A DNA stretch of 64,000 nucleotides, from positions 186,001-250,000 of the forward strand of contig DBIA01000021.1 in NCBI GenBank assembly GCA_002296525.1, read 5' to 3'. The stretch is from Candidatus Neomicrothrix sp. UBA814 (lineage in GTDB: Bacteria; Actinomycetota; Acidimicrobiia; Acidimicrobiales; Poriferisodalaceae). The first letter of the stretch is position 1, and each line of letters begins with the position of its first letter. A program made the position numbers and the translations under genes. The notes under the pieces were generated by a model, which was given only the letters and a program-made list of their open reading frames with translations, made no database searches and had not been told where the DNA came from. Of this stretch, positions 32,839 through 42,673 are shown piece after piece.

Positions 32839-34035
32839 TTAGTCATTCACCAACTCGCCTATACGGCTGACACCATCTACTAAATCTTCCATGCCGAGAG
32901 CAAACGAGAAGCGAGCGTATCCGGGTGCTCCGAATGCTTCGCCAGGAACGAACGCCACTTTCGCTTCCTCCAATACCAAGGTAGCCAAATCCAAGGTCGA
33001 CTGAATTTTCCGGCCTGCAATTTCACGACCCAGCAGACCTTCTAGGGATGGAAATGCGTAAAAGGCGCCTTCGGGTTCAAGACAGCTGATTCCATCTATT
33101 TCATTCAACATTCGGTGAATGGTGATACGCCGCTCATCGAAAGCTTCTCGCATGACCCTTACGTCATCGAGTCCCCCGTTGACCGCAGTGATAGCCGCTA
33201 CTTGAGCCACGTTACAGACATTGGATGTCGCGTGGCTCTGCATGTTGGTCGCCGCTTTGATGACATCGAGTGGCCCAGCCATCCAGCCCACTCGCCATCC
33301 AGTCATTGCGTAGGTCTTCGCTACGCCATTCAAAATCACGCATCGATCCATGACCTCGGGGACCACAGCAGCTACTGAGTGGTGAAGTTTGTCTCCATAG
33401 ACGAGATGTTCATAAATCTCATCTGTGATGAGCCAAACACCATTTTCGACTGCCCAAGCACCGATAGCAGCAAGTTCATCTTTGGGATACACGGCGCCGG
33501 TGGGGTTAGAGGGCGAGACGAAGATGAGTGCCTTAGTTTTGTCTGTTTTAGCTGCATCTAACTGCTCAACGGTTACACGAAACCCTTGGTCTGCTCCGGC
33601 GAATACCTCAACCGGTACTCCCCCAAACATGCGAATAGATTCAGGGTAGGTAGTCCAGTAAGGAGCCGGCAGGATGACTTCGTCTCCTGGGTCCAGCAGA
33701 GTCATCATCGTGTTGAAGACTGCTTGTTTTCCGCCGTTAGTTACCAAAAACTGAGCTGGCTCGAGTTCGACCTGAGAGTCTCGTAACGTCTTAACTGCCA
33801 AAGCTTGCTTTAGTTCCGGCAATCCACCCGCCGGCGAGTACCGGTGATATTTGGTGTCCTGGCATGCACCTGTCGCAGCGGCGACTATGTGTGCTGGGGT
33901 AGCAAAATCAGGTTCCCCAGCACCGAAGCCAATGACGTTCTCGCCCTCCGCTTTCATTGCTTTCGCTTTTGAATCAACGGCCAGAGTGGCAGATTCGGCT
34001 ATCTGTCCAACAGCGGACGAAATACGTTTAGTCAC
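32839..34035 (-). CDS. aspC: pyridoxal-phosphate aspartate/aromatic-type aminotransferase (class I)
   Basis: A 398-residue class I aminotransferase, probably aspartate-specific. GFGAGEPDFATPAHI is the N-terminal substrate loop, NGGKQAVFNTMMTLLDPGDEVILPAPYWTTYPES contacts the cofactor, SNPTGAVYP and ITDEIYEHLVYG follow, and NGVAKTYAMTGWRVGW carries the PLP-binding Lys. The GTG at 34035 is chosen because AGGAG lies 7 nt upstream; a longer frame from 34095 would share bases with serC. It is divergent from serC across 59 bp and coupled to serA, consistent with serine and aspartate-family metabolism. Confidence 0.92.
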   Translation of the reverse strand: MTKRISSAVGQIAESATLAVDSKAKAMKAEGENVIGFGAGEPDFATPAHIVAAATGACQDTKYHRYSPAGGLPELKQALAVKTLRDSQVELEPAQFLVTNGGKQAVFNTMMTLLDPGDEVILPAPYWTTYPESIRMFGGVPVEVFAGADQGFRVTVEQLDAAKTDKTKALIFVSPSNPTGAVYPKDELAAIGAWAVENGVWLITDEIYEHLVYGDKLHHSVAAVVPEVMDRCVILNGVAKTYAMTGWRVGWMAGPLDVIKAATNMQSHATSNVCNVAQVAAITAVNGGLDDVRVMREAFDERRITIHRMLNEIDGISCLEPEGAFYAFPSLEGLLGREIAGRKIQSTLDLATLVLEEAKVAFVPGEAFGAPGYARFSFALGMEDLVDGVSRIGELVND

Positions 34036-34094
34036 GGATAAGCTCCTATTGGCTTGGGGCCTGTCGAAATGGCCCACCGACATAGTGGCAGGCA

Positions 34095-35213
34095 ATGAGC
34101 GCTACAGAAAATTCAATTTCCCTTCCTACAGAATTACTTCCAGGGGATGGGCGTTTCGGTTCAGGTCCCTCCAAGGTCCGCACGGAAGCTCTTCAAAGCT
34201 TCTTTGAGGCGGCACCTAGCTATCTAGGCACTAGCCATCGTCAAGATAATGTGAAAGATCATGTTGCCAGATTGCGGTCTGGTCTATCTGCTTTGTTCAA
34301 TCTCCCAGAAGGATGGGAAGTAATTCTCGGCAACGGCGGCACCACCTCTTTCTGGGATGCGGCATCTTTCTCTCTCATCGAATCGTCAAGTCAACACCTG
34401 TCTTTCGGCGAGTTTTCCTCCAAATTTGTGACGGTAGTTGAACAAGCTCCGCACCTCCAGGAGCCAGAAGTGATCGTTAGCGACCCTGGCTCTTGCCCAT
34501 CGCCTGTGAAATCGCAAGTTGACACTTATGCGCTCACCCATAATGAAACTTCGACCGGTGTAACAGCGAGTCTGAGCCGCCCAGATCCAGATGGTCTCGT
34601 AATAGCGGACGCTACTTCTGCAGCGGGGGCTATTCAGTGGGATTCAAGCGAAGTGGACTGCTATTACTTCGCTCCTCAGAAGGCTCTAGCGTCAGATGGT
34701 GGGTTATGGCTCGCTGCCTGCTCACCTGCTGCTATCGCCCGAATCGAAGTCTTGTGTTCAGGTTCCCGCTGGATACCTGCCAGCTTGGACTTGGGAATTG
34801 CATTGTCTAACTCTCGAAAAGACCAGACTTACAACACACCGAGTCTGGCGACGATTTTCTTGGCGGCGGAAATGGTCGATTGGATTAACGAGTCGGGTGG
34901 TCTCACGTGGGCAGAAGATAGATGCGGCCAAAGCAGCGGGATCATTTACCGCTGGGCAGAAGAACGCTCCTTTGCTCGCCCATTTGTCGCCAACTCTCGT
35001 GAACGCTCCCCTGTTGTTTGCACTATCGACTTTGAAGGGGTTGATGCCGACGCCATTAGCGCGGTGCTAAGAGCAAACGGAATTGTCGATACCGAGTCGT
35101 ATCGAAAGCTCGGTCGGAATCAACTACGTATAGCTACCTTTCCTGCTGTCGAACCCGCAGACGTGGAAGCCTTATGCGCTTGCATTGACTACGTCGTGGA
35201 AGAGCTGGGATAG
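34095..35213 (+). CDS. serC: phosphoserine aminotransferase (actinobacterial type)
   Basis: A 372-residue PLP enzyme for the second step of serine synthesis. FGSGPSKVRTEAL is the actinobacterial SerC N-terminus, GNGGTTSFWDAASF and VIADATSAAGAI the phosphate and cofactor sites, and CYYFAPQKALASDGG holds the PLP Lys in FAPQKAL. This branch replaces the E. coli form in actinobacteria. Its gene is divergent from aspC-serA, so the whole serine route from 3-phosphoglycerate to phosphoserine is clustered and probably shares a control region. Confidence 0.95.
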   Translation: MSATENSISLPTELLPGDGRFGSGPSKVRTEALQSFFEAAPSYLGTSHRQDNVKDHVARLRSGLSALFNLPEGWEVILGNGGTTSFWDAASFSLIESSSQHLSFGEFSSKFVTVVEQAPHLQEPEVIVSDPGSCPSPVKSQVDTYALTHNETSTGVTASLSRPDPDGLVIADATSAAGAIQWDSSEVDCYYFAPQKALASDGGLWLAACSPAAIARIEVLCSGSRWIPASLDLGIALSNSRKDQTYNTPSLATIFLAAEMVDWINESGGLTWAEDRCGQSSGIIYRWAEERSFARPFVANSRERSPVVCTIDFEGVDADAISAVLRANGIVDTESYRKLGRNQLRIATFPAVEPADVEALCACIDYVVEELG

Positions 35214-35284
35214 ACAGCGTTAATTAGGTCAAGTCGTTCGCCTCGACTGGGAGACTACGAGACTCTCTACACGAACAGCTTCAC

Positions 35285-35854
35285 TTAATTCAGGAAAGAA
35301 TGATCAGGATGTGTGGCTAATAAACGCGCAGCTGATCGCTGTCGAGCTAGGACTTGACTCCAACAGTTTGACGGCTCCAACGACAGGTCGTCGTTTGTGG
35401 CGCCAAAGGTCCACCAGGCACCCTCTTCTAGCTCAAATCGAAGCTGGCCCGGACTCCATCCTGAGTATCCGATGTAGTAGCGAACTGTGCTCGCATCAAT
35501 TTGACCAAAACCTACATCGGCTTCAAGATCAAGCATCGCAATTCCTTCTGTGACTCGAGTGGACCCCGCCCAGGGCTCCGACACGGGCGCTAACGCTAGA
35601 ATTGCGTCAGGTTGAACTGGTCCTCCCGAAAACACCTGGGTCGCGCAATCTAACCCGACCGCCCAATCTGGAAGAGCCAGATCCATGGCAGCTAATGACG
35701 GTCGATTGAGAATTACTCCCAGGGACCCCTCAGGGCCGTGTTCTAGCATGAGAACGACCGTACGTCGGAAGTTTGGATCCTCTAGTTGCGGCGTCGCTAC
35801 GAGCAGCGATCCCCTATATGGCTCGATTGTCGGCGTCACAAGCCGGTCCGTCAT
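35285..35854 (-). CDS. YqgE/AlgH family protein
   Basis: A 189-residue member of the UPF0301 family. GSLLVATPQLEDPNFRRTVVLMLEHGPEGSLGVILNRPS is the family core and VFSGGPVQPDAILAL is the second signature. YIGYSGWSPGQLRFELEEGAWW completes it. Family proteins are implicated in transcriptional or envelope regulation, but the mechanism is unclear. It lies 56 bp downstream of ilvC on the same strand. Confidence 0.93.
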   Translation of the reverse strand: MTDRLVTPTIEPYRGSLLVATPQLEDPNFRRTVVLMLEHGPEGSLGVILNRPSLAAMDLALPDWAVGLDCATQVFSGGPVQPDAILALAPVSEPWAGSTRVTEGIAMLDLEADVGFGQIDASTVRYYIGYSGWSPGQLRFELEEGAWWTFGATNDDLSLEPSNCWSQVLARQRSAARLLATHPDHSFLN

Positions 35855-35910
35855 ATCGCTCCGGCTTTCAAAATTCGCAATGTCTCATAACGCTACGAGG
35901 ATAGGTGTTC

Positions 35911-36948
35911 CTAGTTGACGTCTCCGCCTGATGCTTCGGTCACATCTTGTTTGCCTGCTGTGATCCAAGGCATCATGGCTCGAAGGTCTGCACCTACCGC
36001 TTCGATCGGGTGTTCCTTACCTTCGTGGACAAGCCGCTTGTAGTTTGGCAATCCGTTGCGATTTTCTTCGATCCACTCATTGGCGAAGGTTCCATCTTGA
36101 ATCTCTGCCAGAATGCGTTTCATTTCTGCGCGAGTTTCGTCCGTGATAATCCGCGGGCCTCTTGTCAAATCGCCGTACTCGGCAGTAGTAGAAATCGAAT
36201 AGCGCATGCCAGCGATGCCAGCTTCGTATATGAAGTCGACGATCAGCTTCACCTCATGGAGCGTTTCAAAGTAAGCGGATTCAGGTTGGTAGCCAGCTTC
36301 AACAAGCGTGTCGTAACCGGCGCGAATAAGTTCAGTCAGCCCACCACACAAGACGACTTGTTCACCGAAAAGATCTGTTTCTGTTTCTTCAGCGAACGTT
36401 GTTGTCAGGACTCCGCCTCGCGTTCCTCCAATTCCTTTTGCGTACGCCAAGGCATCGTTCAATGCATTGCCGCTCGCATCTTGATGAATCGCAACGAGCG
36501 CGGGAACGCCCCCACCTTCGGCATAGGTGCGTCGAACATTGTGACCCGGGCCCTTTGGCGCGATCATCCAGACGTCGACATCATCGGGCGGCTGGATCTG
36601 ATCAAAGTGGATGTTGAATCCGTGGGAAAACGCTACAGCGTTGCCCGCCGACAAGTTGGGCGCTATGTGTTCGGAATAGATCGCCGCTTGCTCAGTATCT
36701 GGAAGCGCCATCATCATGATGTCTGCCAGTTCTGCCGCTGCGGCGATACTCAGGACCGTCAGACCTTCTGATTCTGCCTTAGCAACAGAGGATGATCCTT
36801 CTCTGAGACCGACTACAACGTTAACGCCACTGTCCCGGAGATTTAACGCATGGGCATGCCCTTGCGATCCATAACCCATTATCGCCACGGTGCGCCCAGC
36901 GAGGTGCCCCAAGTCGGCGTCTTCTTCATAGTAAATAGTTGCGGGCAT
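35911..36948 (-). CDS. ilvC: ketol-acid reductoisomerase (class I)
   Basis: A 345-residue NADPH-dependent enzyme converting acetolactate or acetohydroxybutyrate to dihydroxy acids. The Rossmann motif is AIMGYGSQGHAHALNLRDSG; the following LREGSSSVAKAE loop with Ser residues fits NADPH. IAPKGPGHNVRRTY, VDFIYEAGIAGMRYSIS and TTAEYGD carry the Mg and substrate ligands. It follows ilvN by 51 bp and is probably the third gene of the attenuated ilvBN-ilvC message. Confidence 0.96.
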   Translation of the reverse strand: MPATIYYEEDADLGHLAGRTVAIMGYGSQGHAHALNLRDSGVNVVVGLREGSSSVAKAESEGLTVLSIAAAAELADIMMMALPDTEQAAIYSEHIAPNLSAGNAVAFSHGFNIHFDQIQPPDDVDVWMIAPKGPGHNVRRTYAEGGGVPALVAIHQDASGNALNDALAYAKGIGGTRGGVLTTTFAEETETDLFGEQVVLCGGLTELIRAGYDTLVEAGYQPESAYFETLHEVKLIVDFIYEAGIAGMRYSISTTAEYGDLTRGPRIITDETRAEMKRILAEIQDGTFANEWIEENRNGLPNYKRLVHEGKEHPIEAVGADLRAMMPWITAGKQDVTEASGGDVN

Positions 36949-36999
36949 CGCTCTGCTCCTCTTAGAAAGCCGTTCTTCGGCTAGAGATTCGTTTGTTTC

Positions 37000-37514
37000 T
37001 TAATCTGATTGTGAGTCACCAAGGTGCCCCAATGCAATCCGGCCTGTTCTTTGAAGCTCGATAATGCCGAATTTGCGCAGTGCAGTTTCGCAGAGATCAA
37101 GCTGGTTTGGGTGGGCGTGAACACTAATTATTAGTTCACCTGAATTTGAATCGACTATCGAGCCTCCAAATGACCCAAGTAGTTCCTCGACAGCCTCGGA
37201 ATCGTTCGAAGCTACCCGCGCCAACATAAGTTCGCGTTCTATAGAAGAAGCCGGTTGTAGTTCAGTGATCTCAAGGACATTGACGAGCTTGTCGAGTTGC
37301 TTAGCTATCTGCGTGGCATCAGTGTTGTGAACGTCGACGACGATGCTAATTCTGCTTAACGACGGGTCATCGGTCGGCGCCACAGCAAGGGAGAAAATAT
37401 TGAAGCCTCTCCTGCTAAATAGTCCAGCGATACGAGCCAATACTCCGAACTTATTCTCAACCAGTACAGACAGTATGTGAAGGTTCGGTTGTATCGCGTC
37501 TCGATCCTCCTGCG

Positions 37515-37518
<4 letters not shown>
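37000..37518 (-). CDS. ilvN: acetolactate synthase small (regulatory) subunit
   Basis: A 172-residue regulatory subunit. The ACT domain opens with LHILSVLVENKFGVLARIAGLFSRRGFNI, the valine-binding surface, and the C-terminal domain includes GRIALGHLG. It confers feedback control and full activity on IlvB. Its ATG overlaps the ilvB stop as ATGA, indicating coupled translation. Confidence 0.96.
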
Positions 37519-39254
<1,736 letters not shown>

Positions 39255-39311
39255 CTGTCCTCTTCCTTACGACGACTTATTTTAGGTGAGCTTTTGGGGA
39301 GCCTTAAACGG

Positions 39312-39332
39312 AAAAGGTCCCCTCCGGGGACC
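39312..39332 (-). terminator. attenuator terminator of the ilvBN leader
   Basis: On the minus strand GGTCCCC, a 3-nt loop and GGGGACC (7 bp, perfect) are followed by TTTTCCGTTT. This is a canonical intrinsic terminator lying 60 nt before ilvB and after the leader peptide. Confidence 0.8.
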
Positions 39333-39340
39333 ATGAGCTA

Positions 39341-39369
39341 GCGGGATCGGAAGACCCGCCTATGCGGGT
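39341..39369 (-). promoter_or_regulatory. alternative (pause/antiterminator) stems of the ilvBN leader
   Basis: ACCCGC (64-69 side) and GCGGGT (54-59 side) form a perfect 6-bp hairpin at 39354-39369 spanning the peptide stop. The GCGGGT strand can instead pair with CCCGC at 39341-39345 with a small bulge. Mutually exclusive pairings of one segment are what attenuation needs; which state favours read-through is inferred. Confidence 0.55.
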
Positions 39370-39404
39370 ACTACGAGAAAGCGATTAACCCAGGACTGGT
39401 CCAT
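39360..39404 (-). CDS. leucine/valine leader peptide of ilvBN (attenuation)
   Basis: A 14-codon frame encodes MDQSWVNRFLVVPA, with Leu-Val-Val codons (CTC GTA GTA) just before the end and a further Val at codon 6. The stop TAG sits inside the first hairpin. Position, the branched-chain codons and the strong terminator downstream together suggest ribosome-mediated attenuation of acetolactate synthase. No good Shine-Dalgarno is seen before the ATG. Confidence 0.62.
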   Translation of the reverse strand: MDQSWVNRFLVVPA

Positions 39405-39422
39405 ATGGGATCGCATCAGGCT

Positions 39423-39458
39423 ATTTTGGCGGCGTCAGGTGCAAGTCGCAACCTGACG
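39423..39458 (-). promoter_or_regulatory. candidate ilvBN promoter with overlapping dyad
   Basis: TTGCGA (39446-39451) and CAAAAT (39423-39428) on the minus strand are spaced 17 nt. A perfect inverted repeat CGTCAGGT/ACCTGACG with a 10-nt centre (39433-39458) covers the -35 box and spacer and could be an operator or a 5' RNA hairpin. The same region must also serve the divergent sugar dehydrogenase gene. Confidence 0.35.
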
Positions 39459-39508
39459 GGTCAGAAGTCTGCTTAGTCTCGACATCTCAGCGGTAGATTC
39501 ATCACTCA

Positions 39509-40771
39509 ATGGCACGGCTTTCAGGTACCACTCGTTTTGCTTTTGTGCTTGCTGTTGCGATCACTGCCATTGCACTTTTGCAAACATCTGACCGCCGATC
39601 CTTTAGGTCAGACTCGCTTAGAAAAGAAATTTGGTGGCAATCTGAACACGAATCACCATCTAACCCTCAAGACTCTATTGAATTTTCGCTATCCAACGAA
39701 AAATGCCCTCCAGATCTTCCTTCTCTCGAACCGTTAAAGGTAGAAACACCTGATCTTTATTTGTCCTTGGTCTTTGAGCTTCCCGGCGCCACATCTGTGG
39801 CTTTCCTGAATCCCGAACGGGGTTTCGTTGCAGAAAGAACAGGACTTGTATTCGAATTTCAGTCAGGACGGCTCTTGGCAGACCCTGTCATTGACCTTTC
39901 CAGCCAAACAAGTGTCGAAATGGATCAGGGGCTACTCGGTATGACTATCTCCCCAGACATGAGGTGGCTGTATCTAAATCGGACTGATTCGGCCGGTTCA
40001 AGCGTCGTAACCGCTCACGAAATCACTTCTACTCCCGGTGAGATCGGATCCGGCATAGAAATTATTGTCGTAGATCAGCCATCGGCAATGCATAACGGGG
40101 GCGACCTTGTATTTGGTCCCAGCGGCGATTTATTCGTCTCGTTCGGGGATGGGGGCGGTTTAGGCGACCCATATGGTCATGGGCAGGACCTTTCGACTCC
40201 ACTAGGGGCCATGCTACGACTAACAGTGGATCCAACGAAGTGGCCTCCACATGAACCTGCTTCAGATAACCCGGACCTGGGAACTGATTCCGATCCCAGA
40301 ATCTGGGTAAACGGCGTGAGAAATCCCTTTCGGTTTTCCTTCGATGAAACAACTGGGGATTTATGGCTTACCGATCTGGGGCAGCAATGCGTTGAAGAAA
40401 TAAATATTTTAGATCCATCCGAGGGCGGAGGAAATCTCGGGTGGAACTTGGTTGAAGGTTCAAGGCCTTTTTTAGGATTACCCTCACAGTTGCTTAGAGC
40501 ACCCGACTTCGAATACAGACACGCTCGAGGGCGTTGCGCGATTATCGGGGGATTGGTTGTTTATGGCGCACTTGACCCAATTCTGGAGGGTAGGTATCTG
40601 TTCACTGATATGTGCGGGGGTTATCTGATGGCTCTCGACCGTGGACCATCCGAGCAGGTTTTCGAACTACCACTACGAGTTGATCAACCGGTTGCCTTTG
40701 CTCGCGATCCGGCGAACAATTACTACGTTGTCGATTTAGCCAACGGCGTTTGGCAACTGCGGTCAAGGTAA
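39509..40771 (+). CDS. PQQ-dependent sugar (glucose/sorbosone) dehydrogenase family protein
   Basis: A 420-residue six-bladed beta-propeller of the GSDH family. An N-terminal hydrophobic segment (FAFVLAVAITAIALL) is a signal anchor or signal peptide, so the enzyme works outside the membrane. GLLGMTISPD, MHNGGDLVFGPSGDLFVSFGDGG and DPRIWVNGVRNPFRFSFDE are the conserved blades with the catalytic His in HNGG and the calcium/PQQ contacts. Members oxidise aldoses with PQQ, but many relatives are uncharacterised. No PQQ biosynthesis gene is in the window. Confidence 0.87.
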   Translation: MARLSGTTRFAFVLAVAITAIALLQTSDRRSFRSDSLRKEIWWQSEHESPSNPQDSIEFSLSNEKCPPDLPSLEPLKVETPDLYLSLVFELPGATSVAFLNPERGFVAERTGLVFEFQSGRLLADPVIDLSSQTSVEMDQGLLGMTISPDMRWLYLNRTDSAGSSVVTAHEITSTPGEIGSGIEIIVVDQPSAMHNGGDLVFGPSGDLFVSFGDGGGLGDPYGHGQDLSTPLGAMLRLTVDPTKWPPHEPASDNPDLGTDSDPRIWVNGVRNPFRFSFDETTGDLWLTDLGQQCVEEINILDPSEGGGNLGWNLVEGSRPFLGLPSQLLRAPDFEYRHARGRCAIIGGLVVYGALDPILEGRYLFTDMCGGYLMALDRGPSEQVFELPLRVDQPVAFARDPANNYYVVDLANGVWQLRSR

Positions 40772-40844
40772 ATCTCTTTGCAAACAGAAGTCATGGAGAC
40801 AGAAGTGCTACACACTGTTGCAGCATTTAAGGACCGAGGTTCAT

Positions 40845-41252
40845 ATGGCATCAATCGACGCGATTGAAGATATCGGCGCACGCCACCGGGCGCGACTCAG
40901 CGCGGCTGATCTTTCTTCGTGTGAGGCGTTACTTCGGGCTGGTGCCACAAGGCGGGGACGACGCCTCATTGCCGAGACTGTCGGTGTCGCAGAAACCAGA
41001 GTTCTTGAGTGGGTTCACAAGGCGGATTTAATGAGGATTAAAGGCATCTCTACCCGCTACTCCCAGCTACTCGAGGCTGTTGATATTGACTCAGTTCGTA
41101 AATTAAAGAAATGCCGTCCGGCTCAGCTTTACCGTTCACTCTTACTTGAGAACTCTCAGCGGCGGAAGAGGTTGGTAGGTCGAACGCCGTCGGCAAAACA
41201 AGTCGGACAGTGGGTGAAGCAAGCACGGAGATTGCCGCCGATAGTGAAATGA
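40845..41252 (+). CDS. DUF4332-type helix-hairpin-helix protein
   Basis: A 135-residue basic protein. IDAIEDIGARHRARLSAADLSS and LMRIKGISTRYSQLLEAVDIDS are two helix-hairpin-helix-like repeats, as in DUF4332, which resemble non-specific DNA-binding motifs. The C-terminus is Arg/Lys-rich (SQRRKRLVGRTPSAKQVGQW). The ATG at 40845 follows GAGG by 6 nt and removes nine extra residues of a longer frame. It converges with gatB, 14 bp apart, where a small GGGTG/CACCC stem overlaps the stops. The role is unknown. Confidence 0.8.
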   Translation: MASIDAIEDIGARHRARLSAADLSSCEALLRAGATRRGRRLIAETVGVAETRVLEWVHKADLMRIKGISTRYSQLLEAVDIDSVRKLKKCRPAQLYRSLLLENSQRRKRLVGRTPSAKQVGQWVKQARRLPPIVK

Positions 41253-41266
41253 GATCGGGGGTGAAG

Positions 41267-42673
41267 TCACCCGCGTCGTTGATTCAAAATCGCTGTAACC
41301 GCTTTACCGTCGGCCTGGCCCTTTGACGCTTTCATCACTGCCCCAACGAAGACCCCTTGAACTTTTTCTTCTCCTTGGCAGAACTTTTCCCAAGCTTCGC
41401 TATTGTCCGCGATAGCTGCATCTACCAGCGTCTCGAGTTCCCCGGCCTCCATTGATTCAAATCCGAGATTTTGAGCAATTTCAGATGGGGTAAGCCCAGT
41501 TGCGACCATCTCACCTAGAACTTGTTTTGCCTGAGTAGCCGTCAGGTCACCAGATTGTTCCAATCGGATCAACTCGACGAAATGTGTTGGGTCTAGTTGT
41601 TCAGCTCCATCAATAACAAGATTTTGGACAACATGGGTGACCGCGCGACGAGGCTCTGCCCCCGCTTCGATAGCGCTCAGGACCAGTTGGGACATACCTC
41701 GAGAAACAATTGTCGCAGCGTCTTCTATCTCTAGCCCAGCTTGGTCCATAAGTTTCTGTCTCAGCTGCGCAGGAAGTTCGGGCATGGAATCAGCGACTTG
41801 TTGAATCCATGTTGGATCAGGTTCTAGAAGCACTAGATCTGGCTCTGGAAAGTACCGATAGTCGTTTGCTTCTTCCTTCGAGCGCAACGTATGAGTGCGC
41901 CCATCTTCGGACCAGTGTCTGGTTTCCTGGGTCGGGCTTTCACCGGCTTCATAGAGGTCGACATGTCGTTGCGCTTCGTACGAAACGGCTCGCTGCAAAG
42001 AACGCAACGAGTTCAGGTTTTTTATTTCGCAACGGGTACGAAGTTCTTTCGATCCGGACGGTCGGACGCTTACATTTGCGTCGACGCGCATCGATCCTTC
42101 TTCAAGGCGAGCCTCGGATGCTCGCGTCGCAATCAATATTGCACGTAATTCCTCCACGTAGGCCCGGGCGTCTTCAGCTGATCTGATGTCGGGCTGTGAG
42201 ACGATTTCCAATAGCGGAACACCCGCTCGGTTGTAATCAACTAATGCTTGATCTGCTCCGTGGATTCGGCCGTCATCGCCTCCTAAGTGCGTGGTCTTTC
42301 CCGCGTCCTCCTCTAGATGTGCTCGTTCGATTCTTATACACGTCCCGTTCGGAAGATCAAGGGACCCGTCGACGCAGATTGGACGGTCATATTGACTCAC
42401 CTGATAGTCCTTGGGCATGTCGGGATAGAAATAGTTCTTCCGATGAAACACTGATGGACGAATTTCGCAACCGAGCGCCAAACCAATAGTCATTGCTAGT
42501 TCTACCGCACGTCGATTGAGCACGGGCAACGAGCCCGGAAGGCCTAGACAGACAGGGGTGATATTGGTGTTGGGCGCGTCCCCGAAACGATTCGGTGCAT
42601 GAGAAAACAATTTAGTTTCCGTCGCTAACTCAACATGTACCTCAAGACCGACAACGGTTTCCCACTCGCTCAT
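41267..42673 (-). CDS. gatB: Asp-tRNA(Asn)/Glu-tRNA(Gln) amidotransferase subunit B
   Basis: A 468-residue subunit that binds misacylated tRNA and activates the Glu or Asp side chain with ATP. VGLEVHVELATETKLFS, NTNITPVCLGLPGSLPVLN and RKNYFYPDMPKDYQVSQYD are the kinase-like core with zinc and ATP contacts. The C-terminal about 150 residues form the YqeY-like helical tRNA-binding domain. It overlaps gatA by 4 bp. Confidence 0.97.
   Translation of the reverse strand: MSEWETVVGLEVHVELATETKLFSHAPNRFGDAPNTNITPVCLGLPGSLPVLNRRAVELAMTIGLALGCEIRPSVFHRKNYFYPDMPKDYQVSQYDRPICVDGSLDLPNGTCIRIERAHLEEDAGKTTHLGGDDGRIHGADQALVDYNRAGVPLLEIVSQPDIRSAEDARAYVEELRAILIATRASEARLEEGSMRVDANVSVRPSGSKELRTRCEIKNLNSLRSLQRAVSYEAQRHVDLYEAGESPTQETRHWSEDGRTHTLRSKEEANDYRYFPEPDLVLLEPDPTWIQQVADSMPELPAQLRQKLMDQAGLEIEDAATIVSRGMSQLVLSAIEAGAEPRRAVTHVVQNLVIDGAEQLDPTHFVELIRLEQSGDLTATQAKQVLGEMVATGLTPSEIAQNLGFESMEAGELETLVDAAIADNSEAWEKFCQGEEKVQGVFVGAVMKASKGQADGKAVTAILNQRRG

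Noticed and set aside
34036..34095. Upstream extension of the aminotransferase to 34095
   Set aside because: It would begin on the same base as the divergent serC start; the GTG at 34035 has AGGAG at 7 nt and the family N-terminus.
35947..36771. Open frame of 274 codons on the plus strand antisense to ilvC
   Set aside because: It lies wholly inside a confidently identified gene, has no family-like motif, and the Cys/Arg-rich composition is that of a shadow frame.
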